Part shown: positions 48,401 through 60,070 of the stretch, in pieces
How positions within the stretch are numbered: the stretch's first letter is position 1
Layout of the letters: every line of letters starts with the position of its first letter
NCBI RefSeq assembly: GCF_008831285.2
Contig: NC_045139.1
Span: 30,698,206-30,762,205 of the forward strand
Origin: Nymphaea colorata
Taxonomy: Eukaryota > Streptophyta > Magnoliopsida > Nymphaeales > Nymphaeaceae
Reading direction: 5' to 3'
Length of the DNA stretch: 64,000 bases
Position numbers and translations under genes: made by a program
The notes under the pieces: generated by a model
The model's input: only the letters and a program-made list of their open reading frames with translations
Database searches by the model: none
What the model was told of the DNA's origin: nothing

Positions 48401-49675
48401 ATACATCTAAAAAGATTACTGAGAAAAGGTTTTTTTACGCATTCGGGCAGTCGGATGCTCAAGTTTGAGGCCTTGACAGTTGACTCCCTCTGTATTTCAA
48501 GTGCCGTTTCAAGTCGACAGCATTGCCATGGTTCGGCCAGTGACCGACGGCCATGTTTATATCCTCTTTTCCTCTGTGATGATGTCAGTAGGGGGGTCTA
48601 AAGCTGTTGAAAAATCAACCATTACAGTTCTTAGAACAAAGACTTAGTTTTTAACTTCGATGGCTACCCATATGCAGATTAGTGATGAAGCAAGCCATTG
48701 TAATAGCAAACTTCTCCTTCGTCGAATGCCGATGTGGAGCATCTTTGTGCATTCCCCATGTTCGCTGTAGCAAAGATCTCTTAAATGCTTAGGCATCGGA
48801 GCAAGCAAGAAATGCACATTATCTGATACGAAACCCTGAACATTCTATACCTTGAAACTACATGTGCAGAATGCCATTGTAATCCCAAGTTCGTTTCCCT
48901 ATATCTATTTGGTTAGAGTGAGAGCGAGAGAAAGCCCCTCTTCTCCAATCGAAACAGAGAGATAAATAGAGAGATTAGGGCTGTATTTCAGCCCCTCTTC
49001 TCCTGCAGAAACACAGGGAGGCCTCTTTTCCAGCTGAAACAGTGAGAAAGGGGGAGAGATTAGGGCCTGCATTTCAGGCTTCAGCCCATGTACGTGGCCA
49101 AAACACTGCAAGAGAAAGAGACCAGGCTAACGCATCTCCTTTCTCCAGCCGAACCATAGGCGGGGAGAGAGAGAGAGAGAACCTCGTCGGAGAATGGAGT
49201 CCGGGCAGCAGATGACCCAGGCAACGAGCAAACCAGTAGCAGTGAAGAAGCACTCAGGCCAGGAACGAGAAGAAATCTCTCCGGGACGCGGGAGGCAGGC
49301 AATCAGTAGAAAAATCTCAACCCTGTGGCCCCCTCCTGCGCGTTTTCTTCCTTGCGCCATGCGGATCGGATCTCAGTTCCGCTCAGCAAAATCTGACCAT
49401 AAATGGTCTTCATTGCCGAACACGGAGGGACTTCCACCTACCGGAAAAATTATTAATTTTAAAAAAGAAGTGAGCAGCAATGCGGGTCGAGTAGTTTTGA
49501 GTAGCCCTCTTCCCATGGAATATAGTAATGCGTTCCAAGGAGAAAATATCTATGATCATAGGAAGAAAATTAAAGTGACTGCTACCTAATTTACTACAAT
49601 TTGGTCCCGAGATCCATAACCAGAAAATAATGGCAGCATTGGCCCTCTTGTGAGATTTTCTCTTTGTGATGCTTT
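45413..49675. other. Gene-poor intergenic region
   Basis: No gene is supported. A GC-richer patch at about 47270-47510 contains CT/GA-rich sequence and could be the 5' UTR exon of the pseudogene when read on the minus strand. At about 48930-49180 are degenerate repeats built from gcccctcttctcc, gaaacagagaga and agattagggc words plus a (GA)n run at 49158-49181. An open frame at 49194-49589 (131 codons, plus) has no recognisable domain and a low-complexity N-terminus. Confidence 0.4.
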
Positions 49676-49805
49676 CTGTGATGCTTTTGAGTGAGAAGGA
49701 AGACAAATCATCCAATCCAAAGCTAAAGCTTCCACACAACCTGTGATGCTTTTGAGTGAGAACGAAGACAAATCATCCAATCCAAAGCTAAAGCTTCCAC
49801 ACAAC
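49676..49805. repeat. 65-bp tandem duplication
   Basis: Two adjacent 65-bp copies, both starting ctgtgatgcttttgagtgag, differ at one visible position (aagg versus aacg). The near-identity indicates a recent duplication. No function is apparent. Confidence 0.9.
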
Positions 49806-50671
49806 CTCTTGTTTTTTAAGGTTAACATTTGATTTATGTGTCTCAGAATGTTATCTTTGTTTGAGTTTCAACTTGCGTATCAGTGAACCATTTTTTACAA
49901 TACAAAAGGTTGATGCTTCGATACTTGAAAATGAATACTTACCACCTACCAACCCCCACTCTAAACCATTGCACCAGCCCTCTTAACTACATAGAAGTCT
50001 TTTGCTACACCATAACATGGAAGACCTGTTCCTATCTTTTATCAAAGAGTATTTTGATAGTTTTATGAGAAAATTTTATTTTAGATTTCACTTTTGCCCT
50101 TACAAGGGGATGGTCCATTTAACTAATAGAGACATTTTAATCATCTTTAGTCCATAATGCATGGTCCCTAACAAAGGACCTTAGCATATAACCAACTGTT
50201 TGTAACAGGAAAATTTAGAAAAAAAAAAACTCACTTGACATTAAGATCAAACCATTGTCTCTCAAAATGTAAAAAACACCTTTTTATTGGCATCAAGGAC
50301 CTTCCTTCCTTCCTTACACCAAAAAGCAGCCTGCCATTTTCCTGAAAGCCTGCATTTCACTGTTCCCTGTAGTCCAAGACTCTCACATGGTTGACACATA
50401 AACAACTCGATAGTTGAACCTATTCCAGTGAGATTTCCTTAAATGGCCGGCCCCTCACATTTATCAATCTTTCCAATACTACATCACCGAGCTTGTCGAC
50501 AAGTATACAGCATCCACAGTACTTGCGTCCCCGAAGTTTTGCTTTCTTCTCAGTTTTTTCTGGCTCCTTTAGAGAAGAATCCCAAGTTTTTGAACTGCCA
50601 CCAAGAGGAACTCTTCTTATAAGATCTGTTCTAAAGGGTTCCTGCTCTTACAATTCATAGCTCACCAGATC
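49806..50671. other. Upstream region of the TFL1-type gene
   Basis: No gene. AT-rich sequence with short A runs. The stretch just before the start codon should hold the promoter and 5' UTR of the PEBP gene; no element was identified with confidence. Confidence 0.4.
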
Positions 50672-51337
50672 ATGGCCAAGCCCAGGCTGCTCGAGCCACT
50701 TACTCTAGGAAGAGTGGTGGGAGATGTTGTTGATACCTTCACGCCAAGCGTCACCATGAAAGTAACTTACAGCTCCAGCAAGCTGCAGGTGTGCAATGGT
50801 CACGAGTACCCGCCTTCTTCGTTGTCCAAGAAGCCTAGAGTTGAAGTTGGTGGTGAAGATATGAGGCATTTCTTCACATTGGTGAGTGTTAAGCTGTAAT
50901 CGCGAAGGAGCGCACCATTAATTTCTTGAACTCTGCAATTTGCATCTGTATTTACAGAGAACAGACATCGTTTTTCTCGAGTTCTTATACTTCATGGTTG
51001 TTTTATTTTCTCTTTTCGATTTCTTATTTCTTATTACTTGTTTGTTATGCTTGTTGAAGATGATGATAGATCCAGACTCACCGAGCCCCAGTGAGCCGTA
51101 CTTAGGCGAACATCTTCACTGGTAAGCAGGATTCCCGCAGAAACTCCATACTAACCCAAAAGGATGAAAAAAAACTTGACAGCATGTGAAACTATGACAT
51201 AGCAGATGCATTTTCCGGCGGCAGATCGGTGTGTCTGGGCCTATGTAGCGGTGAGATTTAGCCGAACATCGAGGCATATGTAGTTTACATGTGGCTTAAC
51301 TAATCCGTCACTTTCACTTCACTAAAATGTATCCTCC

Positions 51338-51395
<58 letters not shown>

Positions 51396-52136
51396 TTTTT
51401 GATACGACTCAAAACTGGACTCATGGTGCCAAGCCTCCCACTCAACTCTGGTGTTGTGGGCAGCGGGGATTCAAGTAAAATAGTAGTTGAATGAGCACAT
51501 ACAGATGTGATCTAGACGCTGCAGTAATCATTTACTTCATAAACTAAACACTTTCATGTCATGTGTCGACATCTACTTGAGTAAGTACTTCCAGATAATT
51601 AAGATATTCATGAGGACAACAACGCCGACTGGGGACTTCAAGCAATGATTTTGACCATGAGAAGGGCCATTGCTTCCTTTAAACTATCTTGAAATAACGT
51701 CTGTAAGACGAAATTAAATCATCTTCAACTTTTTGCTGATATATTCCAATGTAAGAAATATTTATTGATTGCAGGATTGTCACGAACATTCCTGGCACCA
51801 CCGACGCTTCTTTCGGTAAGAAAAACTTCTGCTTTTTCTGCAATTTATGACTTCCTGCTGCAAATTAAGAAGCACCAACATCGTTCCTAATGGCGATGGG
51901 CATGTACATATAGGCACAGAGGTAGTGAACTATGAGATGCCAAAGCCAAGCATAGGCGTTCACAGGTACGTGTTCGTGCTGTTCAAACAGAAGGAAAGGC
52001 GGCCTGTCATCACCCCGCCAGCGTCACGGGACCGTTTCAATACCAGATGGTTCGCGGAGGAATACCGCTTGGGCCTTCCTGTTGCTGCTGTTTACTTCTA
52101 TGCAAGGAGGGAACCAGCTGCCAAGAGACGCTGGTG

Positions 52137-52137
<1 letters not shown>
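50672..52137 (+). CDS. TFL1: TFL1/CEN-type phosphatidylethanolamine-binding protein (floral repressor class)
   Basis: TFL1-type proteins bind FD-like bZIP factors through 14-3-3 proteins and repress flowering or keep inflorescence meristems indeterminate, opposing FT. Exons are 50672-50881, 51060-51121, 51775-51815 and 51914-52137, all with GT/AG borders. Exon 2 is 62 nt and exon 3 is 41 nt, the canonical PEBP sizes. The product is 178 residues. His88 (in GEHLHW) and Asp144 (in SRDRF) are the TFL1-type residues at the two positions that separate TFL1 from FT. The DPDxP (74-78) and GxHR (119-122) ligand motifs are present, as are the 14-3-3-contact equivalents Arg65, Pro97 and Arg133. Odd points: Gly86 replaces the usual Arg of LREHLHW, and exon 2 begins MMIDPDS rather than VMTDPDV. 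Whether it is orthologous to TFL1, CEN/ATC or BFT is unresolved, so the symbol is a class label. Confidence 0.92.
51341..51393. repeat. (TA)n microsatellite in PEBP intron 2
   Basis: About 26 uninterrupted TA units within intron 2 of the TFL1-type gene. Confidence 0.92.

Positions 52138-52181
<44 letters not shown>
52138..52181. repeat. (TA)n(GA)n microsatellite at the PEBP 3' UTR
   Basis: About 12 TA units followed by about 10 GA units begin directly after the TGA of the TFL1-type gene, so they should be transcribed in its 3' UTR. Confidence 0.9.
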
Positions 52182-52182
<1 letters not shown>

Positions 52183-52599
52183 GTCGAAGATTCATGGTGC
52201 TTCAACAATGTGGTTGTTTTTATGGTCTACGCACCATATTGGTTATCTTCCTTCCCTTTTGTTAATCATGAACTCCAATCATCATGTCTCTTGCAGTGGT
52301 CTTGAAATGTCATTTTCTCCTGCAGATTGAAGTCATCTGTCTCCCTGTCTCTGTTATGCAAAAAACTTATTTCCTTTGATTATATATTTTTACCATATTG
52401 TTTACTAGATATTACATGTAATAAGAGAATATAGCCTAAGAAAAGGTGAAAATTGTGATTTACCTTTCCTATATCTATAGGCGAGCCTGTGCATTTGTGT
52501 TTGCTAAAAGCAGTGGCGGAGCCACATATGGGCTGTCCACTGCAGCCCTTCAAAAGTCATCATGTTTCGAAGATAAGTTTAGAAGTGTCGATCAGTTGG
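52182..52599. other. Downstream region of the PEBP gene
   Basis: No gene. AT-rich, probably containing the 3' UTR and terminator. The words agtggcggagccac near 52512 and gggctgtccactgcagccc near 52530 form short imperfect palindromes of a kind common at plant transposon ends, but no element could be delimited. Confidence 0.35.
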
Positions 52600-53095
52600 T
52601 AAGATAATTTGAGGTACCTCACCGAAGGGTCCCCCTGTCGCCAGACTGCCCCGGCAAAGTTGGGTTGCCATCCGTCCGCTCCAGTTGGCTCCATGCCGGA
52701 GCTGACCGGAGAAGGTACAGGTTTTGGACTGGGGCTCAGGCCGCGTTCTGCCGCTTGACCGCAACGTTTCAGGCAGTCTACAGGGCGCGCGACCTACGTC
52801 ACCTGCTCGTAGAGCGTAACGTGTCCTACGTATTCCCAGATTGTCGTTACGGTGATGCTCTGGCGTCAAGACTCCGGCCAGTGCAGGTCAGTGGGAAGCG
52901 TCCTGCAATTTGGGACCTGAGAAGATGACGGTGGAACCGCCCTTTTTCCTAAAGGGGGTTCCCCCAACCGGCCCACTCACAGAAGAGGAGACGGACCCTT
53001 GCAGGGGGCTGGGTGGTCGCTGCCTGCACCAGGGCAAAGGGCAATCTCACAAACACGCGGTCGGATTTATCGTGGACGCAGATCCAGATTGTTGT
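52600..53095. other. GC-rich island of unknown origin with overlapping open frames
   Basis: Composition changes sharply from AT-rich to GC-rich over about 500 bp. Frames are open on both strands (plus 52665-52928 and 52910-53107, minus 52579-52869), with no motif I recognise. It has no splice-consistent extension and no obvious LTR, TIR or SINE boxes. It may be a transposon fragment or a fragment of a foreign or captured gene. Confidence 0.4.
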
Positions 53096-53329
53096 GCATC
53101 TAAATGATAGTTCCATACTTAAATCAACATAAGTTTGCAAAAGCAATGAAAGGACATCTATTAAAGACGTGTCGGGAAACCGTATTCTGCAGGTAATTAA
53201 AGAGACGAGGTAAACCTTTGATCTATAGAAATTGAACAATTCGTAGATCACAAGTAGCAACCAAGAAAGGAAAAGCACCGGCAAGATTTTACTTCCTTGG
53301 ACTCTTTAGCTTGCAGCAACAACTGAACA

Positions 53330-53461
53330 GAATTACCCAACACAAGCATGCTCAGCAAATCACAGACAAGCAACCTGTTCTTTCCTACTGAAACGGAATT
53401 ACCCAACACAAGCTTGCCCTTCAAAACACAAACAAGCAACCTGTTCTTCCCTACATACTTA
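53330..53461. repeat. 66-bp tandem duplication
   Basis: A unit starting gaattacccaacacaagc at 53330 recurs at 53396. The period is divisible by three, so a minus-strand frame (53574-53248) reads through both copies as a repeated VGKNRLLVC...LVLGNSV motif. The frame has no other sign of being a gene. Confidence 0.8.
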
Positions 53462-54363
53462 CACATCACACCAAACAAAATAGCGTACCCAAAAAATGAA
53501 CCCCACCAAAAAGCAAAAAAAATCAGAAAATGCAAATAATGAACGATCATTCTATGCAAATGATGAACAATCATTATTGAGGGGTTGGTGCAAAGTGGAC
53601 AGCGGTAGGCAGTTAGCCTTTGTTTAAAACACTTGTATATAACTCTTTATGATTCAAAAGCAAAGCAAGTTGAAATATAATGAAAACATCCATCATAAGA
53701 TAAGAGAAAAGAACGAGGCTTCAACCTTTACTCAAGTGATGGGATTTAATCACAAGGAAATGAGCATAAGCTTTTTAATTGTGTTGTGTTGAAGTAGAGC
53801 GATAGAGTTAGTTGCATATATTCACATGTATCGACAGGAAATAGGTCTCTGTCTCACTTCTCTCTCACTTAGGAAATAGGTCTCCTTTTCTCACTAGGTG
53901 ATGGGTACTAAGTGATGGGTAGTGCAACCAGCTAAGTTGAGTGGCGTGTTATAATCTTAAGATTAAGGATCTCATTATTAGACCAAGTGGACTGGTTCTT
54001 ATTCCCGCCCTCTCCTCTCCTCTTTCTCTCTCTCACCCGATCACACGAACGATGACACAAGCACAAAAAAGGAGAAGAAGCTTGTCACATTCTGTTGACT
54101 TAGATTGATTGAATTGGTTGCATATATTTTTATATTCACATGTATCAGCAGGGAAGTGGTCTCTATCTCTCTCTCAAATGAAGACAATATCCTAAAATTG
54201 TTAAAATAAAATGGGATCAATCACATTAGAACAACATTACCCAATAAGAACTACTGAATGTAGGATACTAAATGAACAGGGACAAAAATGATCTGGGACC
54301 ATGACTGGCACTCGGAAAACATAACCGATGGCATGCGGAAGGGAACTTGTACTGATGTCAGTA
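53462..54363. other. Gene-less region downstream of RPF2
   Basis: No gene is supported. It includes a short imperfect duplication (atgcaaataatgaac / atgcaaatgatgaac, about 53530-53575) and CT-rich tracts near 53850-54040. The RPF2 3' UTR should lie at its right end. Confidence 0.4.
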
Positions 54364-57313
54364 TCACGACAGATCTACTTTCTGCTTTTTTGATCTCTCA
54401 TGCAAGTCATCATTTTTCTTCTTTCTACGCTCTCTCTTCATCCCCTTCATTTTGTGGGATGGTACCACAGTTCCAACCTGAACATGCAGAACCAGAAATA
54501 GATTAAATATATCCAGCCAAACTATACATTTGAGGACATGAAGAGAAACATGGTCACTAGAAAGCAACGAAAGAAATGTGGGGAGAAAGAAAAACCTGTT
54601 GATCTGGAACATATATCTTCCCTATTCTTCCTTCTATGATGTCACCACTCACATTCTTTTGCTGTAAAGATGAAAAGGAGGTTGGTTTAAGCAGGAGAAA
54701 GAAAAAACTGAACACTTGTGCAAGGAACTACAATTAACGAAAAGGCTATGAAAAAACCTTTTTCTTTAGTTTGTCAGAAGGAGTCTTCATGGCCTCCTTC
54801 CTTAGATCATCATTCGGAAGGCGATGTCGTCGGACCACCAAATTCATGGATGGGCCAATTTCTACCAGTTCAATTCTAGGAATGGATGTGCCCGACTTTT
54901 TAAGCTGAATAGCACAGTGCATGAGAACCACTTTGTTTGATGACACAGCAGTACATACAAACGCTCTATCAACCCCTGCAAGGTTAAGATATTCTACCAC
55001 CTGCATATAGATAAAACCCAGATTCAACAGCAAGAAGGTGATAAGAAATAAAAGGTCCCTGATTTCCATACCTCCCCTCTGAAAAGATCAAGTAAGGTCT
55101 CCTTCAAATGTTTCATCTCTTCAACAGTCTCAAAGCCTTCTCCAATAAATGCAAAAAAAGGTTTTGAACCCACTCGAGGAGCAAACTTCTTATCATAGGA
55201 GAATGACTCCATTGACTTATAGTCTTCGACTCCAACTTCAATTAGATCATATACATGGTTATCAAACAAACGTCCCAGAACAAGGTTGTTTGGCCGCTTT
55301 TTTGAATGTGAACCAAACTACATAAACAGACAAACCAATTAAGTGTTTCGGTTTACATACTCCATAAAGCAGTCCTAGTGCAAGAAAACTACAGAAAGCA
55401 GCTCGTAAGATAATGGCATACACTCAACCAACTGACGAGAACAAAATATCATGGTGATGATGGTGAAAATGAGTTGTGACTTCATACAGTGGATAAATAT
55501 TTACAATATAAACTTCAATGGAACTACATTATCAACCCCACCTAAATGTTTAGCTCACATTAACTTAAAAACAACCAAAACTGCAAGAAACACATAGAAG
55601 ATAGCATCATTGTGCTGGTCAAACAGGCCACTAGGACCATACAACAATTGCAAGGTAGACCTAGATATATATATATATAGAACCTGGGCTACTAACATAG
55701 AGGAAAGGGTAACACCAACATTGAAGAATTGGTCTACCTGACAAAGATCCTCCTACACCTAAATTTGTGGATGTTTGTCCAGGATATCACGTCACAAGGA
55801 CACGTAAAAGACAAAGGCTGACTAAATTTTTGCTGCTCTTTTGTCACTTGGCAGAATATTGGGAGCATAGATAGCTCCTGAATAATACCCAGTGGATGTG
55901 TAAAATCAAGAAAAGCAAGGTGGAACCTCTGGAGAAAGTATTTTCCCAAAAGCTTCCAGTAGTTCTATCTATCTCTTAATGAGCTAATGGGCTAAAACAG
56001 GACAGATGTAACATTTGAGATTGACAAATATTTACTTTAACTAACTACCAGAAAAGCCAGGCAACCACTGTCAACTTTAACAATAGAAGATGAGCCACCT
56101 ATTTATTTCTTTCCTTGTACTAAAAAAAACTGGAAAACCCAGCTCTGTGCTGACTCTGTTGGAGAAGGTTAAACAAACAGACCAAATATTTCCTTTAATA
56201 TGACATTGTCAACAAAAGACGATTTATGGTTTGCAGTTACAAGAAAACATCCTAAGATTCTAGATTTTCGCCATAAAACTCAATTCTGAATTATATTCAC
56301 ATTACAAAGGAGCAAGGTTTTCTTCTTTACTTATCCATTGGTATGCAAACTATTTTGTTTCACTCATTCTGTCATTAAAATTGTCAAGCTATTCAACTCC
56401 TCACGGTAGTTCCTTTATTTATTATTTAAATTTTTCAATGAAGACCTAGCATTTGTTATGGTGTAAACAACCAGATACACCTATACCTTCGACCGTAAAT
56501 ATCTCCACTATGGTGCTAACCACCACCAAAACCCAGCTTTTGGGCTTTACAGTCCACCCAGAGAGAGAGTACATCAAATACAGATCAAGGCTTGAACTAA
56601 AGAGAAAGCACCAAACGTAACAAGGAAAGAAACGTAACTTATATATGCAAATTGCAAGGAATAAAGAATAATGACTGGAAAAATCAAGGACAGAGTCTAC
56701 GCGCAATTGATCTTACCACAAATAGACTGCAATCCGTCTTAAGAGAAAAGAATTCAAGCGAGGTTTCTCCACCACTCTCAAATGGCTTTATCTTATCATT
56801 TTTCTTGGTAAACCTAATGGCACCCCCTCCTGCTCTTTTGAGGCGATAGATGTCAGCCAGAACAGAGCTCAACACATTGCTGGTTTTCGTGCCCTGAAGT
56901 ATGAGAGTCTTCTTCGCATTTTCCACCTGCACCATTAACAGCAAACCAAAAAATATAAATAGCATGAACTAGAACTCCCAATTGGTACTTGCATTTGTCG
57001 ATAAACCAAGAAGAACCCCATGCTACCATGTAGATAATCCCCAACTTATTCAGTTTCTCTGAACAACCGGATTTGGGGACACACCAACCTATCCAGCAAA
57101 GTAAAATAACTTGGAAATCAAACCTAATTATGAACTTTTAGATCCCCATTAAGAAGATGATAGGAAATTGTCTACAACCGCATGCAAACGTTAACGAGGA
57201 AACGAACTCAAGAAACGCTGGCACAAGAAAGAGAAGAAGAATACAAGTTTGGGCGCCCGCTTCTCGATCTCTCTTTGGGCTTTCTTCGTTTTCGGTGTGA
57301 CCACCTTCAACAT
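54364..57313 (-). CDS. RPF2: RPF2, Brix-domain ribosome-biogenesis factor
   Basis: RPF2 works in the nucleolus with RRS1 to load the 5S RNP (5S rRNA, uL18, uL5) into pre-60S particles. Exons (minus): 57313-57245, 56926-56717, 55317-55072, 55000-54758, 54661-54596, 54477-54364, all with GT/AG borders and phase 0. They total 948 nt and 315 residues, the usual family length. The N-terminus is basic (MLKVVTPKTKKAQREIEKRA). The Brix domain spans roughly residues 28-235, with ILQGTKTSNVL, SLEFFSLKTDCSLF, FDNHVYDLIEVGVEDYKSM, KVGSKPFFAF-like RVGSKPFFAFIGEG, and LVEIGPSMNLVVRRHRLPND. The C-terminus has the family RIGKIYVPDQQ segment and a lysine-rich tail (KGMKRERRKKK). Between exons 2 and 3 lies a 1.4-kb intron with nothing recognisable. 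The call is firm. Confidence 0.95.
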
Positions 57314-57571
57314 TTTCACTTGTGTTTCTTCACTGCAACGAAAATCAATAGCTAACTGAGAATTAAAACAAAGCCAAACTTCGGAAACATCTTGGAATCT
57401 AATCTTCGCAAAATCACCAAAAAGGAGAACACGAGAGAGAGAGAGAGAAGCCAACAAAGAAGGAAACGGTGAACTCAAACGCTGGGACGCAGCAGGCGCT
57501 TCAGGCAGTGGGAGGGAAGTGCTTCTCCCTCCAAGCAGAAACCCAGGGCTTGGTTTCTTTTTCTTCCTCTC

Positions 57572-57579
57572 TAGGGTTT
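57572..57579 (-). promoter_or_regulatory. Telo-box (AAACCCTA) upstream of RPF2
   Basis: The minus strand reads AAACCCTA about 260 nt upstream of the RPF2 ATG, in CT-rich sequence. Telo-boxes are a known promoter feature of plant ribosomal-protein and ribosome-biogenesis genes, so the placement fits this gene's job. Confidence 0.6.
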
Positions 57580-60070
57580 ATGACAGACTACCGGGAGCAT
57601 CCGAGAATCCAACCGCTTATATCGCGCTAGGCTCGTTGACAACGAACCCAGCTCGAACCCCTCCAGACAATTAAGCTGCTCCTTGTAAAAAATAGTGTAC
57701 ATGAACATTAATAAAATATTTGTCAGTCCGTTAAATTTCCACGTATTTTATTTAGCCGTTCGGCTGAGAATTGTAAAAATAAATAATAATAGTATAAAAA
57801 ATTTCCTAACGGTTAGGGTGAGTGGTTCAAGATCGTTGGTTGTTCATCTTAGAACATGACAGTGACTCATTCAAAATTTAAACATGAGTCTGTAAAAAAA
57901 AAAGGTGAACCACCCACCTTGCCGCCCAATACATTACCATCTCTTTAAAAAATCAAACTTGATATAATGATCAAATATTGTCTATACACCATAATAAAAT
58001 GAATCCAACCTTTTACCAAATTGGGTATTGGTGCAAGGTAGGAGTTGATATGCAGCCAGCTTTTATTTTGAATTTTTGAAGCATCAACTCTTTGTGTTAT
58101 AAAATGAAAAACAACATGTTGCAGAGCAGCACCCCAAAGCACCATAGCAAACCCTATACCATTAAGATAAGAGGAGGGGGTGGACGAGGGTGATGGCTGT
58201 AATTCACCTTGCTAGATCGACTAAGCGGACCTTACTGACCATTTACATTTCTAATTAAAGCACCAACCATTGGGACCTTATCATGCAACATAAACGTATG
58301 AGAATGCCTCAATTTGGCGAAGCAAGCCGTCCATCATTCCAGGGTGCTTGATGGGGGCGGAGAAATAAAACAAATTTTTCATGTGGGCGGTACTTGAAAG
58401 TTTTCACTAAAAAGAAATGTCAGATATTAAAAAAAAAAAAAGGAAAACCGTGAATCTTATAAGAAAGAAAAAAATATCTCTAGATTTGTATTTTCAGTGT
58501 TTTGTTGTATGAGTGTACTGTTCAGGTAAAATTGTTCAGCAATGTACACCTTGAAATGTTTTCCTTTTTCCTTATTCATCAAACATCCACTTACACCTTA
58601 AAGGCTTGAAGCTGTTGAAATATGTGTTGGTTTCCTGGCCATGTCCCCAAAGCAGATATGGCAGCACGCCCAGCTATTGGGCAGTCTTCGTTGGGCTTGT
58701 GATCGGATGTAGAAGAGAAGACTTTAGCCTGGGTGTTATACTCTGCAAGAAAGCACAGGAAGGCATTCACATTTGTTTTGTTCATTGGGTGGCTGAGTTA
58801 TGGAACAGAGTCATTGTTCATTGGGTGGCTGAGTTATGGAATAGAGTCAGTGGAAGAGATAGACATTCATATCGAGGGAGGAGAGGCACCTGCCCAATTG
58901 GAGGGCCAAAGAAACGGTTTTATATGTATCTAAATGAGCCTTTGGCAAGTAATGGCTACTCGCACATTCTTCTTAGATGGGTGTCATCAAGTGCCCCAAG
59001 TTGAAAATAAAATATTAGGAAATTAATGTTTCAAGTAAATGGAATGATCATCCCACCACCCAAAGCAAGGCCCGAAGGCCCCCATTCCCCCTGCCTCCAG
59101 GGACATGAGCTACGTTGGTGCTAAAGATCTACCTTATATAAGCCCACGGAAATTGATGTTAGAAGCAAAAAAAAGATCAATGTTTTCTATTCTTCGGCGG
59201 ATCTGGTCTCATGTTTTTCTTTACCTTTGTAGGAACCATGATCTTTACGGAGTATTTAATATAAAACTAGTTATTGAATCGTGATGAATTCATCCAAGAT
59301 GTATGGAGCAAGGAAAAATATCAATGATGGTTATTGAAATATAAACACATTCGAGATACGGCCAGTTGCGACCTTTTGTTTTGAAAACATATGTAGTAAA
59401 CAGAATTGGAAATAACACATGGTTGGAGCTTGGTTCTGCATTATGATAATGAAAAAATAATATTTACGACGCCATACGTTCTTTTCCTAACAACCAACAA
59501 TGCAAAAGCATCAGCCATGATGATGTGCTGGGTCGAATGGTCAAATTCATTGGCCAATGCCACCATTAGCTTAATTAAGAAAACGGCCTTTGAATTCTCA
59601 AAATGATGACTATGAACAAGGAGAATGAGAGTAAATTTTGGGTTTTAGGTATGGCTCAAAGTTCGAATTGGATGGACAATTACAAGAACCTGTCCTTTTT
59701 GCTTTTTCCACCCTGACAAGCAAAAGATCACCTGGCAAGCAAATAACTTACAGCTAACAAGAGGAGTACTCTCTCTCTCTCGCTCACGCCTGGTGCAATT
59801 AGCATACATGCAGGTATAAAGCTAGTACTGGAAACGACCCCATACAACTTTTTGTTACCAATAATTGCTGTTGAAAAATTCTGCATTTGCCTGTAATACA
59901 ATTTCTTCTCTGAATTCTATCTATCAGCTTGCGTCAGCTGGCCAACCTCGTTCTGCGCACTAAGAATCTGGGCAGTGAAGCACACACAGTGAGAAGCTGC
60001 ATTATGCTGCCTAACATGACAGGTGATTTCCCAGAAACCATTTTCTATTTTACATAAATAGCAAGGACAA
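57580..60070. other. Intergenic region between RPF2 and the XB3-like gene
   Basis: No gene is supported. Frames at 58606-59004 (plus) and 58785-58591 (minus) have no recognised domain. A 36-bp tandem duplication sits at 58778-58849. A (TC)n run lies near 59769-59782. The 3' UTR of the XB3-like gene should lie at the right end. Confidence 0.4.
58778..58849. repeat. 36-bp tandem duplication
   Basis: Two adjacent copies start ttgttcattgggtggctgag at 58778 and 58814 and differ at one visible position. The period is a multiple of three, giving a repeated HWVAELWNRV in a plus-strand frame, but no gene is supported. Confidence 0.85.

Noticed and set aside
49194-49589. 131-codon plus-strand frame
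   Set aside because: Not recognised, starts in GA-rich low-complexity DNA, no splice or promoter support.
53248-53574. 108-codon minus-strand frame with a repeated 22-residue unit
   Set aside because: The repeat comes from a recent 66-bp tandem duplication; there is no other evidence for a protein.
58591-59004. Frames on both strands (132 and 64 codons)
   Set aside because: No recognised domain; the plus frame contains a 36-bp duplication. The minus peptide (GRAAISALGTWPG) looks faintly protein-like but I could not place it.
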